Translations under genes and position numbers: made by a program
Assembly: GCA_026982375.1 (NCBI GenBank)
Contig: JALSHF010000163.1
Span: forward strand, 1-54,808
DNA length: 54,808 nucleotides
Reading direction: 5' to 3'
Source: Emcibacter sp.
GTDB taxonomy: Bacteria; Pseudomonadota; Alphaproteobacteria; Sphingomonadales; Emcibacteraceae
Notes under the pieces: generated by a model
What the model saw: only the letters and a program-made list of their open reading frames with translations
The model's database searches: none
What the model was told of the DNA's origin: nothing
In this document: one piece after another, positions 43,363 through 54,001 of the stretch
Layout of the letters: every line of letters starts with the position of its first letter
Numbering within the stretch: position 1 is the stretch's first letter

Positions 43363-44730
43363 TTAAAAAGCAGATTCATACCGCCTTAGATCATCCATAT
43401 TATCGGCAACCTTGTCAAAAGCGGATAGCACGTCGTTAATATCACTCTCAGACAAAGAAGGCTGCATATATTCATGGGTGATGATGGTGGCATGGGCCTG
43501 TTCGCTTTCGGGGCAGATGCCCGCGCTATAATTCACCTCGCCTTTATAATGGGGGCATTTAAAAGGGCAGCCAAGCTCACCATAAGCGATCTGTTTTTGA
43601 AACATGGGATACAGATAAACAGGTTTCACATAGCCGCCGCCAATGAGCGGGCCATGGCCTTTACGCATTTTGGTTTCCGGCAATTCCGCATGCAGGGCCT
43701 TGATCAATAAACTGCGGGATATTCCGGCCGCCGCCGCATCAAAATTAAAAACCCCCGCATAATAAGAATGTTCCACATAACCCGCAGCAGGTGAAATACT
43801 CAGGCCGGCAACCTCAGGCAGATTCCGGTTAAAATAATCCATATTTTTCCGGCGGCGGTTCACAAGATCCGGTGCTTTGGAGAGCTGAATGCGCGCAATG
43901 CCGGATTCAATTTCGCCAAGGCGGAAATTAAAACCGACCATATTGACCAGGCTGTCAACCTCGCGGCCATTCACAACGGCTTCGGCATGATTGCGGATCA
44001 AGGCCAGACGATCCGCCAGATTATCGTCATTGGTGACGATGATGCCGCCCTCGCCTGAATGAATATGTTTATGATAATTAAGGGAAAATACCCCCATATG
44101 ACCAAGGGTCCCCACAGGGCGCCCTTTATAGGTTGCGCATGGCGCCTGCGCGCAATCCTCGATCACCGTGATATTATGCGCCGAGGCGATTTCCATAATT
44201 TCATCCATATCCGCCGGATGACCAAACAGATGCACCACGATAATCACCTTTGTTCGTTCCGTGATTTTCGCGCGGATGCTCGCAGGACTCAGGCAAAAAT
44301 TCTTTGGGTCAATATCGGCAAATACCGGCACAGCGTTAAAGGCCACCGCCGCCGTCACCGAGGCGGCCATGGTATAGGGCGAGACGATCACCTCGTCACC
44401 GGGCCCCGCGCCCGCGGCCCCTACCGCCGCATAGAGGCCGCTGGTGCAGCTGTTCACTGAAATACCATGCTTTGCCTGATAACTTGCCGCCCATTCATTT
44501 TCGAACGCCCGAACTTCGTCCCCGCCGTAAAAATCATCATGCCACACACCCAGAAAGCGGGATAAGACGCCGCTATCCATGATTTCCATAACTTTTTTCT
44601 TTTCCGCATCGCCAATGAAGTTATGGGCGGGAAATTCTTCGCTTCTGACGGGGGTTCCGCCCAATAAAGCCAGTTTTGTCATATTCTTAACGATCGCCTC
44701 TGTGAAATTTCTTATGGCTAAGTTTATCAT
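43363..44730 (-). CDS. DegT/DnrJ/EryC1/StrS sugar aminotransferase
   Basis: LGGTPVRSEEFPAHNF, VNSCTSGLYAAVGAAGAGPGDEVIVSPYT, VIEDCAQA, FSLNYHKHIHSGEGG. Start possibly at internal MTKLALL. Confidence 0.93.
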   Translation of the reverse strand: MINLAIRNFTEAIVKNMTKLALLGGTPVRSEEFPAHNFIGDAEKKKVMEIMDSGVLSRFLGVWHDDFYGGDEVRAFENEWAASYQAKHGISVNSCTSGLYAAVGAAGAGPGDEVIVSPYTMAASVTAAVAFNAVPVFADIDPKNFCLSPASIRAKITERTKVIIVVHLFGHPADMDEIMEIASAHNITVIEDCAQAPCATYKGRPVGTLGHMGVFSLNYHKHIHSGEGGIIVTNDDNLADRLALIRNHAEAVVNGREVDSLVNMVGFNFRLGEIESGIARIQLSKAPDLVNRRRKNMDYFNRNLPEVAGLSISPAAGYVEHSYYAGVFNFDAAAAGISRSLLIKALHAELPETKMRKGHGPLIGGGYVKPVYLYPMFQKQIAYGELGCPFKCPHYKGEVNYSAGICPESEQAHATIITHEYMQPSLSESDINDVLSAFDKVADNMDDLRRYESAF

Positions 44731-44820
44731 TATTCACCAGATGTTTACAGATAATATTAATGGCGTATAATCCCGCCATAAACCCATGAACAAACTCATG
44801 AACAAGCGGAGCCCGAAACG

Positions 44821-45870
44821 GTGAATAAAAGCTTTCAGATCGGCGGCACTATTATTGGAGCGGGGCAGCCCCCCTATATCATTGCGGAAATGTCCGGCAA
44901 TCATAATAATGATTTAAGCCGCGCCCTGCGGATCATTGATGCGGCCAAAGACGCCGGCGTACAGGCGGTAAAAATCCAGACCTATACGGCGGACACCATC
45001 ACCATTGATCATGACGGCGACGAGTTCCTGATCAAGGAAGGGCTTTGGGCCGGGCGCAATCTGTATGAGCTATATGAAGAAGCCCACACGCCATGGGATT
45101 GGCATAAGGCCATGTTCGACCATGCGGCAAAACAAAATATCACCCTGTTCAGCTCGCCTTTTGATAAGACAGCCGTTGATTTTCTGGAAGATTTAAACGC
45201 GCCGGCCTATAAAATAGCCTCTTTTGAGCTTATTGACCTGCCGCTCATTCGCTATGCGGCGACCACAAAAAAGCCGATCATCATGTCCACGGGCCTTGCC
45301 ACCAAAGATGAAATATCTGAAGCCATCGAAGCGGTTCGGGAAAGCGGCAATCAGAATCTTGTGGTGCTTCATTGCGTCAGTGGCTATCCAAGCGATCCGT
45401 CAGAAGCCGGCCTCATGACCATGCGGGATATTGCCGAGGGATTTGATGTCCTCAGCGGCTTGTCCGACCATAGTCACGGCATTGCCGTTCCGGTTGCCGC
45501 CGTGGCCCTTGGCGCAGCCGTCATTGAAAAGCATATCACGCTGAGCCGCGCGGACGGCGGCGTGGACAGTGCCTTTTCCCTTGAGCCACAGGAATTTTCC
45601 GACCTTGTTTCCGCCAGCAGAATCGCCCATTCGGCCCTTGGGCAGGTTAATTATGGCCTGAAAGACAGTGAAGTTGAAAATCAGCAATTCCGCCGCAGTC
45701 TTTATGTGGTTGCGGATATTGCCAAAGGCGCGAAATTAACCGAAAAAAATATCCGCTCCATCCGGCCCGGCCTTGGCCTTAAACCAAAATATTTCGAAGA
45801 TGTGATGGGCAAAACTGCCGTTAAAAACATCTCCAGAGGCAGCCCGTTATCATGGGATATGCTGGAATAG
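44821..45870 (+). CDS. pseI: Pseudaminic acid synthase (NeuB/SpsE family)
   Basis: PYIIAEMSGNHNNDLSRALRIIDAAKDAGVQAVKIQTYTADTIT...LYEEAHTPWDWHKAMFDHA; C-terminal SAF domain. GTG start. Confidence 0.9.
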   Translation: MNKSFQIGGTIIGAGQPPYIIAEMSGNHNNDLSRALRIIDAAKDAGVQAVKIQTYTADTITIDHDGDEFLIKEGLWAGRNLYELYEEAHTPWDWHKAMFDHAAKQNITLFSSPFDKTAVDFLEDLNAPAYKIASFELIDLPLIRYAATTKKPIIMSTGLATKDEISEAIEAVRESGNQNLVVLHCVSGYPSDPSEAGLMTMRDIAEGFDVLSGLSDHSHGIAVPVAAVALGAAVIEKHITLSRADGGVDSAFSLEPQEFSDLVSASRIAHSALGQVNYGLKDSEVENQQFRRSLYVVADIAKGAKLTEKNIRSIRPGLGLKPKYFEDVMGKTAVKNISRGSPLSWDMLE

Positions 45871-45883
45871 AAGGGATATTTCT

Positions 45884-46945
45884 TTGAATTCAGAACAGGA
45901 TGCCGCTGATATATCTGACCGGACAAGGCTGTTCATTCGCCTTGATGCGGATCATCATACCGGGCTTGGCCATGCGGCGCGGGTTTCTGAAATTCTGCGC
46001 CATATCACAGGTCCGCTGGATATTCATATTTGTGGTTCCGGGGCGCAATTGAGTTTGTTTTTTTCAGACAATATCACATTTCATATTCTGGCGAAAAATG
46101 CCTCGGAAGAACAGAAATGCGCAATTCTTCTGGATTTAGCCAAAAAACATAAAGCTGACCTGCTGTTGATTGATCAACCGGGCCAGACGGCGCAAAGCTG
46201 GGAGGCTTATCACAATAGCGCCTTTCCCGTGATTGCCATTGATGATTACGGCGGCGCAGTTCAGGCAGACCTGGTTTTCAATGGGACAATCCTCGAAGAT
46301 TATCATCATTATCCGTTAATATCTGGAAATAACGGGCTGTATTGCGGCGGGGAGTATGCCTTGCTTAATCCGGTATTTGGCGCGGTAAACTGGGCTGAAC
46401 CCGCAAGCAAGAGCCTGCTGATCGTCATTGGCGGCGGCGACCGGGCAGCCGCATGGGCCATGGCCTTAACCGGCGATCAAAGCCCGTTTTTATCGCCGTT
46501 ATATCCCAAAATCACCATGGTCGTGGGCGGCGCATTCCCTGAAACAGGGGCCTTGAACCTTGCCTGCGAAAGGCTCGGCATTACCTTGCAGCAAAATATC
46601 CCCCAAAGCCAGTTGGCGCATTTGCTTGGGCAACATTCCTGCACCTTGATCACGGGCGGCATGATCGTTTATGAGGCTCTGGCCAGTGGTTGCCCGGCGA
46701 TTATATTCCCCCAGGAAGAAAATTTAATGCGCGAAGCCGATTGGTTTTCCGACCATAAAATGGCCCTTAACCTTGGTTATGACGGCGGTATGGATATGAA
46801 TTTGGTTGGCAAAATGATCGCCCTGTCTTATCATAATCCCACCTGTATCAAGCAGAATATTATAGATGGCAAAGGCGTCATTCGGGCGGCCGGAATAATA
46901 GATGACTTTTGCGCAATCAAAATCAAGGATCCTAAAACCATATGA
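45884..46945 (+). CDS. pseG: PseG-like UDP-diacetamido-trideoxy-altropyranose hydrolase
   Basis: LFIRLDADHHTGLGHAARVSEIL; GT-B-like C-terminus; follows pseI. Confidence 0.82.
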   Translation: MNSEQDAADISDRTRLFIRLDADHHTGLGHAARVSEILRHITGPLDIHICGSGAQLSLFFSDNITFHILAKNASEEQKCAILLDLAKKHKADLLLIDQPGQTAQSWEAYHNSAFPVIAIDDYGGAVQADLVFNGTILEDYHHYPLISGNNGLYCGGEYALLNPVFGAVNWAEPASKSLLIVIGGGDRAAAWAMALTGDQSPFLSPLYPKITMVVGGAFPETGALNLACERLGITLQQNIPQSQLAHLLGQHSCTLITGGMIVYEALASGCPAIIFPQEENLMREADWFSDHKMALNLGYDGGMDMNLVGKMIALSYHNPTCIKQNIIDGKGVIRAAGIIDDFCAIKIKDPKTI

Positions 46946-47637
46946 TAATATGCGCTCACCAGCCGGTTTATCTGCCGAGCATTCATCTGCTCAATAAAAT
47001 CTCGCTGACCGACGGCATTATCCTGCTTAACCATTGCCAATTTGTCAAACGGAGCTGGCATATCCGAAATCAGGTGAGATCCGGTGCCGATAAAATATTT
47101 CTAACCGTGCCCGTTCAAAACAGTCATAAATATGGTCAGCGCTTAGAGGATACCCTGATATTCGATGACCGCTGGAAGCCAAAACATCTGAAAACCCTGC
47201 AGGTGAATTATAGCAAGCGGCCTTATTTTAATGATTATTATCCGGAAATTGAGCGTTTGATCAATCTGCCGAACAAAAATCTCATCACCTTGAATAACAT
47301 GTTGTTACGTCAGATTATGTCCTGGCTTGACTTGTCGCCCAAGATTTTTAACAGCGAAGACTATAATATCCAAACACAAAAATCCGCCATGCTGATTGAC
47401 TTATGCAAGGCGGCCCGCGCCGATCAATATGTCTCCAACGAAGGCTCGCGAACCTATATTGATGAGGCGGCTTTCAAGGAAAATGATATTCAGCATTTCT
47501 GGCAAATATTCAGCCATCCCATCTATGATCAGGGCCGGGACTTCATCCCCAACCTCAGCGTCATTGACCTGCTCTTCAATATGGGCCCCGCCAGCGGTGA
47601 TCTGGTGAAAAATGCCGGACGTCTGGTGGCCAGTTGA
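46942..47637 (+). CDS. WbqC family protein
   Basis: ICAHQPVYLPSIHLLNKISLTDGIILLNHCQFVKRSWHIRNQV; 4-bp overlap with pseG. Confidence 0.9.
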   Translation: MIICAHQPVYLPSIHLLNKISLTDGIILLNHCQFVKRSWHIRNQVRSGADKIFLTVPVQNSHKYGQRLEDTLIFDDRWKPKHLKTLQVNYSKRPYFNDYYPEIERLINLPNKNLITLNNMLLRQIMSWLDLSPKIFNSEDYNIQTQKSAMLIDLCKAARADQYVSNEGSRTYIDEAAFKENDIQHFWQIFSHPIYDQGRDFIPNLSVIDLLFNMGPASGDLVKNAGRLVAS

Positions 47638-47664
47638 TAAAGGGATTTTTGGATTACGCTCAAG

Positions 47665-47877
47665 TTTTTTTGGATTACGCTCAGGCGCCGCTAGGGGCTG
47701 CGCTCCCGCTTGGTCGCTAAGTCGCTGCGCTCCTGTTTTTTTGGATTACGCTCAAGCGCCGCTAAAGGCTGCGCTCCCGCTTGGTCGCTAAGTCGCTGCG
47801 CTCCTGTTTTTTTGGATTACGCTCAGGCGCCGCTAGGGGCTGCGCTCCCGCTTGGTCGCTAAGTCGCTGCGCTCCTG
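47665..47877. repeat. Three tandem 71-bp repeat units (47665-47735, 47736-47806, 47807-47877)
   Basis: Unit tttttttggattacgctca(g/a)gcgccgcta(g/a)(g/a)ggctgcgctcccgcttggtcgctaagtcgctgcgctcctg; units 1 and 3 identical; partial leader ggattacgctcaag at 47651. Confidence 0.95.
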
Positions 47878-47959
47878 TTTTTGCCTTTTCTTCAGCCTTG
47901 TGTCATGGGCGGCGAATAGATATAATCTATTCATTCCCCCTTATTAACAGGTGCTGTCT

Positions 47960-48889
47960 ATGCTTGAATTTTATCAGTTGAAATATTTTCTGGCCGTTGT
48001 GGAAACGGGCAGTTTTACCAAGGCGGCCGCGCGGGTTTATGTGACCCAGCCGACGTTATCTGCCGGCATCAAAAAGCTTGAGACGACCCTTGGTACCCGG
48101 CTATTTGATCGATCGGCAAAGCGGGTTTTCCTGACCGAGAATGGCACAAGATTTGTCGAGAGGGCCAAAGCGGTCTTGCATCAGCTCAATCTTGCCGAAG
48201 CCGCCATGAAGACGGAAGATACCCCGAAATTACTCAGGCTCGGCATATTGATGACCATCCCGTCCCAGACTATTCGCCAGATTTTGCAGCCTTTTCAGCG
48301 TCAGGAAGCCGGATTGATCACGGAATTATTCGAAGGCACCGAACAGGAAATCCAGAACCGCATGGATGAGGGGCGCATTGATCTGGCCCTGACCATCATA
48401 AGGCCCGGCAATAGAACCAGTAACAAGGGCCAAAAACCGGGCGAAAAGAACATCGCCATCCCCCTGTATCGCGAGCCTTACGCCCTGGCCATCGCCAGCC
48501 ACCACCCGCTGGCCCGCAAAAAAACCATCATACCAATCGATCTTGCCAATGAGCCGGCCATTGTGCGCAGCCGCTGTGAATTGTTAAGCGAGACCAGCCG
48601 TTTTTTCACCGATCATAATGTACGACCAAGATTGGTTTATCAAACCGCGCAGGACGAACGTGCCTTGACCATGGTCGCGGCGGGCGTTGGCTTTACCACC
48701 ATGCCGGCACATTACCATGCCGAAGGGATTAGCCGCCGCCCCATGGAAGGCTATGATTTCGACCGCGAGATTGGTTTTATCCACAGCAGCCATCAGCAAA
48801 GCCCTGAAAAATCCGACCTCATAAACCGCCTGATCACCATGACCCAAAACAGCATCCCCGACCTGACCTACCAAAAACCCGGGGCTTGA
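47960..48889 (+). CDS. LysR-family transcriptional regulator
   Basis: MLEFYQLKYFLAVVETGSFTKAAARVYVTQPTLSAGIKKLETTLGTRLFDRS. Confidence 0.95.
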   Translation: MLEFYQLKYFLAVVETGSFTKAAARVYVTQPTLSAGIKKLETTLGTRLFDRSAKRVFLTENGTRFVERAKAVLHQLNLAEAAMKTEDTPKLLRLGILMTIPSQTIRQILQPFQRQEAGLITELFEGTEQEIQNRMDEGRIDLALTIIRPGNRTSNKGQKPGEKNIAIPLYREPYALAIASHHPLARKKTIIPIDLANEPAIVRSRCELLSETSRFFTDHNVRPRLVYQTAQDERALTMVAAGVGFTTMPAHYHAEGISRRPMEGYDFDREIGFIHSSHQQSPEKSDLINRLITMTQNSIPDLTYQKPGA

Positions 48890-48920
48890 TCCGGGGCATG
48901 TCCCGTCAGCATGGCTTTTC

Positions 48921-50870
48921 TTAATTCAGATGTTTCTTGAGGAATTTATCCACTTCTTTCAGAAAAACAAGCTTGCTTTTTTCAAGCTCCAGAAAATGAT
49001 TTTCGCCCTCCAGCTTGATAAATTTAATATCTTTTCCGGCTTTTTTCATTTTTTTGTAAAAAATGGGCCCTTGTTTGAATGGCACCCGCACATCCAGCGT
49101 GCCGTGCATCAACAGAACGGGGGCTTTTATTTTATCAATATTATGGGCGGGAGAAATATCGGTCAAACTGTGGTTCTGATTTTTTATATATTTCATGAAT
49201 GTCTCAAAACCAAGAAACTTATTTTCTTCTCTGATAAACAAACGCATATCACCAATGCCGGCAAATGAGATCGCGCATTTATACAAATCAGACTCGCGGG
49301 CAATGCCGTTCAGGGCGGAATAGCCGCCGTAACTGGCGCCCATAATACAAATTTTATCAGGGTCACTATAGCCTTTTTCAACCATCCATCTGGTGCCGTC
49401 TGTAATATCATCCTGCATGGCCCTGCCCCATTGCTGAATGCCCAAATCGCGGAATTTCCGGCCATAGCCAGATGATCCGCGATAATTCATTTGCAGCACC
49501 GCATAGCCCCGGCTGGTCAGGAACTGTACCCATTGGTCAAAACCTCTAACATCGCGCGCAATTGGCCCGCCGTGAGGCAGAATGATCGTTGGCAGATTTT
49601 TGGCCTCCCGATCCGGCGGCAATGACAGATAGGACGGGATTTCCAGACCGTCCCGGGCTTTGTATGACACCGGCACCATGTCGGACAGATCATTCAGGTC
49701 AATACCACCGAACAGCTCGGAAATCACCATCATCTGTTTGGTTTTAATATCAAAAAACATTAATTCCCCGGCAAATTTCGGGCCGGAAACCTTTATTATA
49801 AATCGGGTTTTATCTCTGTTATAGGATTCTATGGAATTATTGGTATCGGGAAATTGTTTGTCCAAAAACCGTTGAATGGATCGCAGGCGCTTATTGACAT
49901 AATGGGTTTTTTGCTCATGTTCCGTATAATAATATCCGTCAATCTTGCCGGTATACCGATCGAATTTTATGCCCGTAACAGGGATATTCTCTTTTCCAAA
50001 GAGCTGCTCACCAAAAGCCTGTTTTGCCAAATCATACTTATAAAAGGCATAATGCGCGCCGCCTACGGCCGAGCCCACATAAATTATATTTTCATCTGGG
50101 GAAAAACCTTCAACATCATATTCCACATTCCCTGTGACGCTATCGAAACGGGCCATTGTTTTCCAGCCACCGCCGCCCTTGCCGCGCATCACAACTTTCA
50201 TTGACGTGCCAACAATACCATAGCCAAGACGGACGTTGCCATCAATGTCGGCATACCAGTCATTAATGTTTTTTTGCCCCCGCGCGACCTTTTTTCTTTT
50301 GCCGCTATTAACATTTACCTTATATACGGATGCGGCTATGACATCATTTTTTCTTCTAAGTGCATTTTCAAGTTCCCTGACCTGAACCAGAATGTTATCA
50401 GCATCATTTGGTAAAATTGACTTTATATTCCACAGGGTTGCCTGCGCGGCACGGCCGCCGTTTCCTTTGGCCAGATTAATTATGTTTTTGCCATCTTTAC
50501 CAACAGCCAGCAGCCGCCATTCACGATATGCCGCGCCGCGATGAGTCCTGTTATAATAAACCGATACCGCCAGCCTGTCATCATTAAGCCACATATAGTT
50601 GCCGACGGTTGCTTCGGCAGGATTAAAAACACTGGTTGTTTTTTTAATGTCTGGATCAATGCTTTCTATGACCAGATATTTACGCCCATTGACCGGGCGC
50701 AAGGAAGCAATATAATTGCCGTCAGGTGACATTTCCACATTTGTAAAGCTTGCTATTTTAGCCAGAACCTCGGCGGGAATTTCCTTTGCCGACAAATTTG
50801 TTGCAGAAAATACAATGATCATTGCCAGTCCCGCCATAATGATGGCAGGTATTTTTTTGATATTACACAT
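48921..50870 (-). CDS. S9 family (prolyl-oligopeptidase-like) peptidase, exported
   Basis: ILPHGGPIARDVRGFDQWVQFLTSRGYAVLQMNYRGSSGYG, IMGASYGGYSAL, LMHGTLDVRVP, ENHFLE. Confidence 0.94.
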   Translation of the reverse strand: MCNIKKIPAIIMAGLAMIIVFSATNLSAKEIPAEVLAKIASFTNVEMSPDGNYIASLRPVNGRKYLVIESIDPDIKKTTSVFNPAEATVGNYMWLNDDRLAVSVYYNRTHRGAAYREWRLLAVGKDGKNIINLAKGNGGRAAQATLWNIKSILPNDADNILVQVRELENALRRKNDVIAASVYKVNVNSGKRKKVARGQKNINDWYADIDGNVRLGYGIVGTSMKVVMRGKGGGGWKTMARFDSVTGNVEYDVEGFSPDENIIYVGSAVGGAHYAFYKYDLAKQAFGEQLFGKENIPVTGIKFDRYTGKIDGYYYTEHEQKTHYVNKRLRSIQRFLDKQFPDTNNSIESYNRDKTRFIIKVSGPKFAGELMFFDIKTKQMMVISELFGGIDLNDLSDMVPVSYKARDGLEIPSYLSLPPDREAKNLPTIILPHGGPIARDVRGFDQWVQFLTSRGYAVLQMNYRGSSGYGRKFRDLGIQQWGRAMQDDITDGTRWMVEKGYSDPDKICIMGASYGGYSALNGIARESDLYKCAISFAGIGDMRLFIREENKFLGFETFMKYIKNQNHSLTDISPAHNIDKIKAPVLLMHGTLDVRVPFKQGPIFYKKMKKAGKDIKFIKLEGENHFLELEKSKLVFLKEVDKFLKKHLN

Positions 50871-51124
50871 AATATCCCCTCTTTTATTTTTTGATCAATT
50901 GCCCCTACGCAATTGATATAATATTTGTGCCAGGTCAGAAATATCACTTCTTCCTCCCGCCAATTGTATAATTGCGGATTCATTTAAATATGTCCATAAT
51001 TATTTAATCTTGCATATACCCTGCCTATGCTTTATCAGCTTGCGGTGGTTAAAAGGCCTGCGTTCTATTGGGAAACGGGTTTATACGATAAATTATTTTC
51101 AAAAAAATCTCAGGGTAAATAAAA

Positions 51125-52738
51125 ATGAGTGAACCAGTGAAACCTGCGGCACGTCATTATATGTCAAAATGGCGGGAAGAATTTGGTCTGACGTCTTTTG
51201 GCCGTTTCAGGATCGAGAGCTTTTCGGGCCTGACCGTGGCTTTGGCGCTTGTGCCGGAGGCGGTGGCTTTTGCCTTTGTGGCTCAGGTTAATCCGCTTGT
51301 CGGGCTTTATGCGGCCTTCATTGTTGGTCTGATCACCGCGTTATTTGGCGGGCGGCCCGGCATGATATCCGGCGCGACCGGCGCCTTGGCGGTGGTGATG
51401 GTCAGCCTTGTGGTTAATCACGGCGTTGAATATCTGTTTGGCACGGTTGTTCTGATGGGCATCATTCAAATCATTGCCGGCATTACCCATCTGGGCAAGT
51501 TTATTCGTATGGTGCCCCATCCTGTCATGCTCGGCTTTGTCAATGGTCTGGCCATCGTGATTTTTCTGGCCCAGCTGGGACAATTCAAGGACAGCAGCGG
51601 CGCGTGGCTTTCCGGTTTGTCTCTGTATCTGATGCTGGGGCTGGTCATTTTAACCATGGCGGTGATCTATATAATGCCAAAAATCACCAAGGCGGTTCCC
51701 GGCCCTCTGGCAGCAATCCTTGTGGTGACATTTTTGGTGATCGGCCTGAATCTGGATAGCCCGCGTGTGGGAGATCTGGCCTCGATCGCCGGTGGTCTGC
51801 CGCAGTTTCATATACCGGACATGCCTTTCACATGGGAAAGCCTGATGATCATATTGCCCTATGCCATCATCCTGTCCGCTATTGGATTAATCGAGTCTTT
51901 ATTGACCTTGAATCTGGTCAGCGAAATGACCGATACCCACGGCGGGGCAAGCCGTGAATGTGCGGCGCAGGGCGCGGCCAATCTGGTCACGGGCTTCTTT
52001 GGCGGCATGGGCGGCTGCGCCATGATTGGCCAGAGCATGATCAATGTCAAATCGGGCGGGCGGACAAGGCTCAGCGGGATTGTTGCTGCCTTAAGTCTGC
52101 TGGCCTTTATCCTCTTTGCATCCGACCTGATTGAACAAATACCCCTGGCTGCCCTGATCGGGGTGATGTTCATGGTGGTGATTGGCACCTTCGCCTGGAA
52201 CAGCTTTAAACTTATGGGTAAAATTCCGCGCCATGATATTTTCGTTATCCTTTTTGTGACCGGCATTACGGTGGCCTATGACTTGGCGGTGGCCGTGGTG
52301 GCCGGTGTGATCATCTCGGCTCTGGTTTTCGCGTGGGAAACCGCAAGACGAACCCATGCCACCAAAAGCATTGATGAGAATGGCTCTAAAATATACAAGC
52401 TTTCCGGGCCGCTGTTCTTTGGTTCCGTGGCGAGCTTTTCCGAATTATTTGATCCAAAGAATGACCCCGATGACGTGATTGTTGATTTTATTGATTCTCG
52501 CGTGTTGGATCATTCCGGCCTGCAGGCTATTGATGCGTTGGCGGCAAAATATGAGGCGGCGGGCAAAAAACTCCACCTGCGCCATCTTAGCGCCGATTGC
52601 CGCCGCCTGTTAAACAAGGCCCGCAAGATTGTCGAAGTCTCTGTTCTGACAGATCCGGCCTACGGCGTGGCGGTGGATTATGACGACAATTATGTGATTA
52701 TGAATACCGCCCAAAAGGCCGCGTCCGAAGAAAAATAA
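51125..52738 (+). CDS. SulP family anion transporter with STAS domain
   Basis: [35 protein letters not shown]-terminal STAS ([39 protein letters not shown]). Confidence 0.94.
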   Translation: MSEPVKPAARHYMSKWREEFGLTSFGRFRIESFSGLTVALALVPEAVAFAFVAQVNPLVGLYAAFIVGLITALFGGRPGMISGATGALAVVMVSLVVNHGVEYLFGTVVLMGIIQIIAGITHLGKFIRMVPHPVMLGFVNGLAIVIFLAQLGQFKDSSGAWLSGLSLYLMLGLVILTMAVIYIMPKITKAVPGPLAAILVVTFLVIGLNLDSPRVGDLASIAGGLPQFHIPDMPFTWESLMIILPYAIILSAIGLIESLLTLNLVSEMTDTHGGASRECAAQGAANLVTGFFGGMGGCAMIGQSMINVKSGGRTRLSGIVAALSLLAFILFASDLIEQIPLAALIGVMFMVVIGTFAWNSFKLMGKIPRHDIFVILFVTGITVAYDLAVAVVAGVIISALVFAWETARRTHATKSIDENGSKIYKLSGPLFFGSVASFSELFDPKNDPDDVIVDFIDSRVLDHSGLQAIDALAAKYEAAGKKLHLRHLSADCRRLLNKARKIVEVSVLTDPAYGVAVDYDDNYVIMNTAQKAASEEK

Positions 52739-52750
52739 AACCTGCTACAT

Positions 52751-52777
52751 TCGTCATTCCCACGCAAGGGGAAATCT
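52751..52777. repeat. Degenerate REP-like element
   Basis: tcgtcattcccacgcaaggggaaatct resembles the palindrome near 30490. Confidence 0.4.
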
Positions 52778-52817
52778 ACTAAGATACCGGAAGTTGAATG
52801 GTTAAGAGACAGGACGA

Positions 52818-53786
52818 ATGACACAGCTTGAAAATCTTAAAGACGATATTCTGAACGGCCAGAGGCGGGCCCTGGCCAAGGCGATCACTTTGGTTGAGAG
52901 CAGCCGCGCGGATCATCAGGCCGATGCGCAAGAGCTTTTGGCCCTGCTGTTGCCCCATACGGGGAAATCGATCCGCCTTGGCTTTACCGGAACGCCGGGG
53001 GTTGGAAAATCCACTTTCATCGAGGCTTTTGGCCTGCAATTAACGGCCTTGGGGCATCGGGTGGCGGTCTTGGCCATTGATCCGTCTTCCACCCGCACAG
53101 GTGGCTCCATATTGGGCGACAAGACCCGAATGGAGCTATTGTCCAAAGACAAGAATGCCTTCATCCGGCCAACGCCTTCTGGCGGGACGCTTGGCGGGGT
53201 GGCGCGGCGCACGCGGGAGGCGATGCTGCTTTGCGAGGCGGCGGGTTATGATGTGCTGTTGATTGAGACTGTGGGCGTCGGCCAATCCGAGATTGCCGTG
53301 GCAGATATGGTTGATATGTTCCTGCTGATGTTATCACCGGGCGGCGGCGATGACCTGCAGGGGATCAAGCGCGGCATTATGGAGCTTGCCGATCTGGTGA
53401 TCATTAACAAGGCGGACGGGGATTTTAAAAAGGCCGCAAAGCGCGCCGCAGGGGATTATAAATCGGCTCTTCATCTGATGCGGCCCAAACATGCCGGCTG
53501 GACAGCAGATGTGCTCCTGGCTTCGGCGCTTAAAATGCGGGGCCTCACGGAAATCTGGGAGAAAATACAAGATTTTGAAAAAGCCATGAAGGACAGCGGT
53601 CAATTAGAAGACATGCGGGCGCAACAGGCAAAAGCCTGGATGTGGTCCGAAATTCATGATCAATTGGCCGACGCCTTTAAGGCCAGCCATTCATCAAAAG
53701 TCAAGGCTATGGAACAACAGGTATTGGCCGGAAAAATCCCGCCCACAGCAGCGGCGCGCCGCCTCTTGAAAGACTTTCTCAATTAA
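52818..53786 (+). CDS. meaB: Methylmalonyl-CoA mutase-associated GTPase (ArgK/MeaB)
   Basis: GFTGTPGVGKSTFIEAFG, AIDPSSTRTGGSILGDKTRM, FIRPTPSGGTLGGVARRTREAM, IETVGVGQSE. Confidence 0.96.
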   Translation: MTQLENLKDDILNGQRRALAKAITLVESSRADHQADAQELLALLLPHTGKSIRLGFTGTPGVGKSTFIEAFGLQLTALGHRVAVLAIDPSSTRTGGSILGDKTRMELLSKDKNAFIRPTPSGGTLGGVARRTREAMLLCEAAGYDVLLIETVGVGQSEIAVADMVDMFLLMLSPGGGDDLQGIKRGIMELADLVIINKADGDFKKAAKRAAGDYKSALHLMRPKHAGWTADVLLASALKMRGLTEIWEKIQDFEKAMKDSGQLEDMRAQQAKAWMWSEIHDQLADAFKASHSSKVKAMEQQVLAGKIPPTAAARRLLKDFLN

Positions 53787-53818
53787 ATCCCGCAAGTGAT
53801 CCATTCCCCGCCCAATAA

Positions 53819-54001
53819 CACCCGGTTGAGGAGATTGCGGACTATAACAGTTCCGGCACGCTCTTGCGCCGCTACGGCAATAACGCCGACCTCACCGGCA
53901 ACCCGTTCCGATACAGGATTATGGTGCAGATTATGGTGCAGATTATGGATTATGGTGACAGTTTGATTATGGTAACAGTTTACTTTTATCGTCTTATTTG
54001 A
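53819..54001 (+). pseudogene. Rhs/YD-repeat protein remnant
   Basis: Frame reads HPVEEIADYNSSGTLLRRYGNNADLTGNPFRYRIMVQ..., where 'EEIADYNSSGTLLRRY' and 'NPFRYR' are Rhs-like pieces joined with an apparent deletion; no start codon or full-length ORF. Confidence 0.6.

Noticed and set aside
47665-47877. Possible CRISPR array
   Set aside because: Contiguous 71-bp units with no unique spacers and no cas genes; a tandem repeat, not CRISPR.
47781-47981. ORF overlapping the 71-bp repeats (MVAKSLRSCFFGLRSGAARGCAPAWSLSRCAP...)
   Set aside because: Translation of repeat DNA; no homology or RBS.
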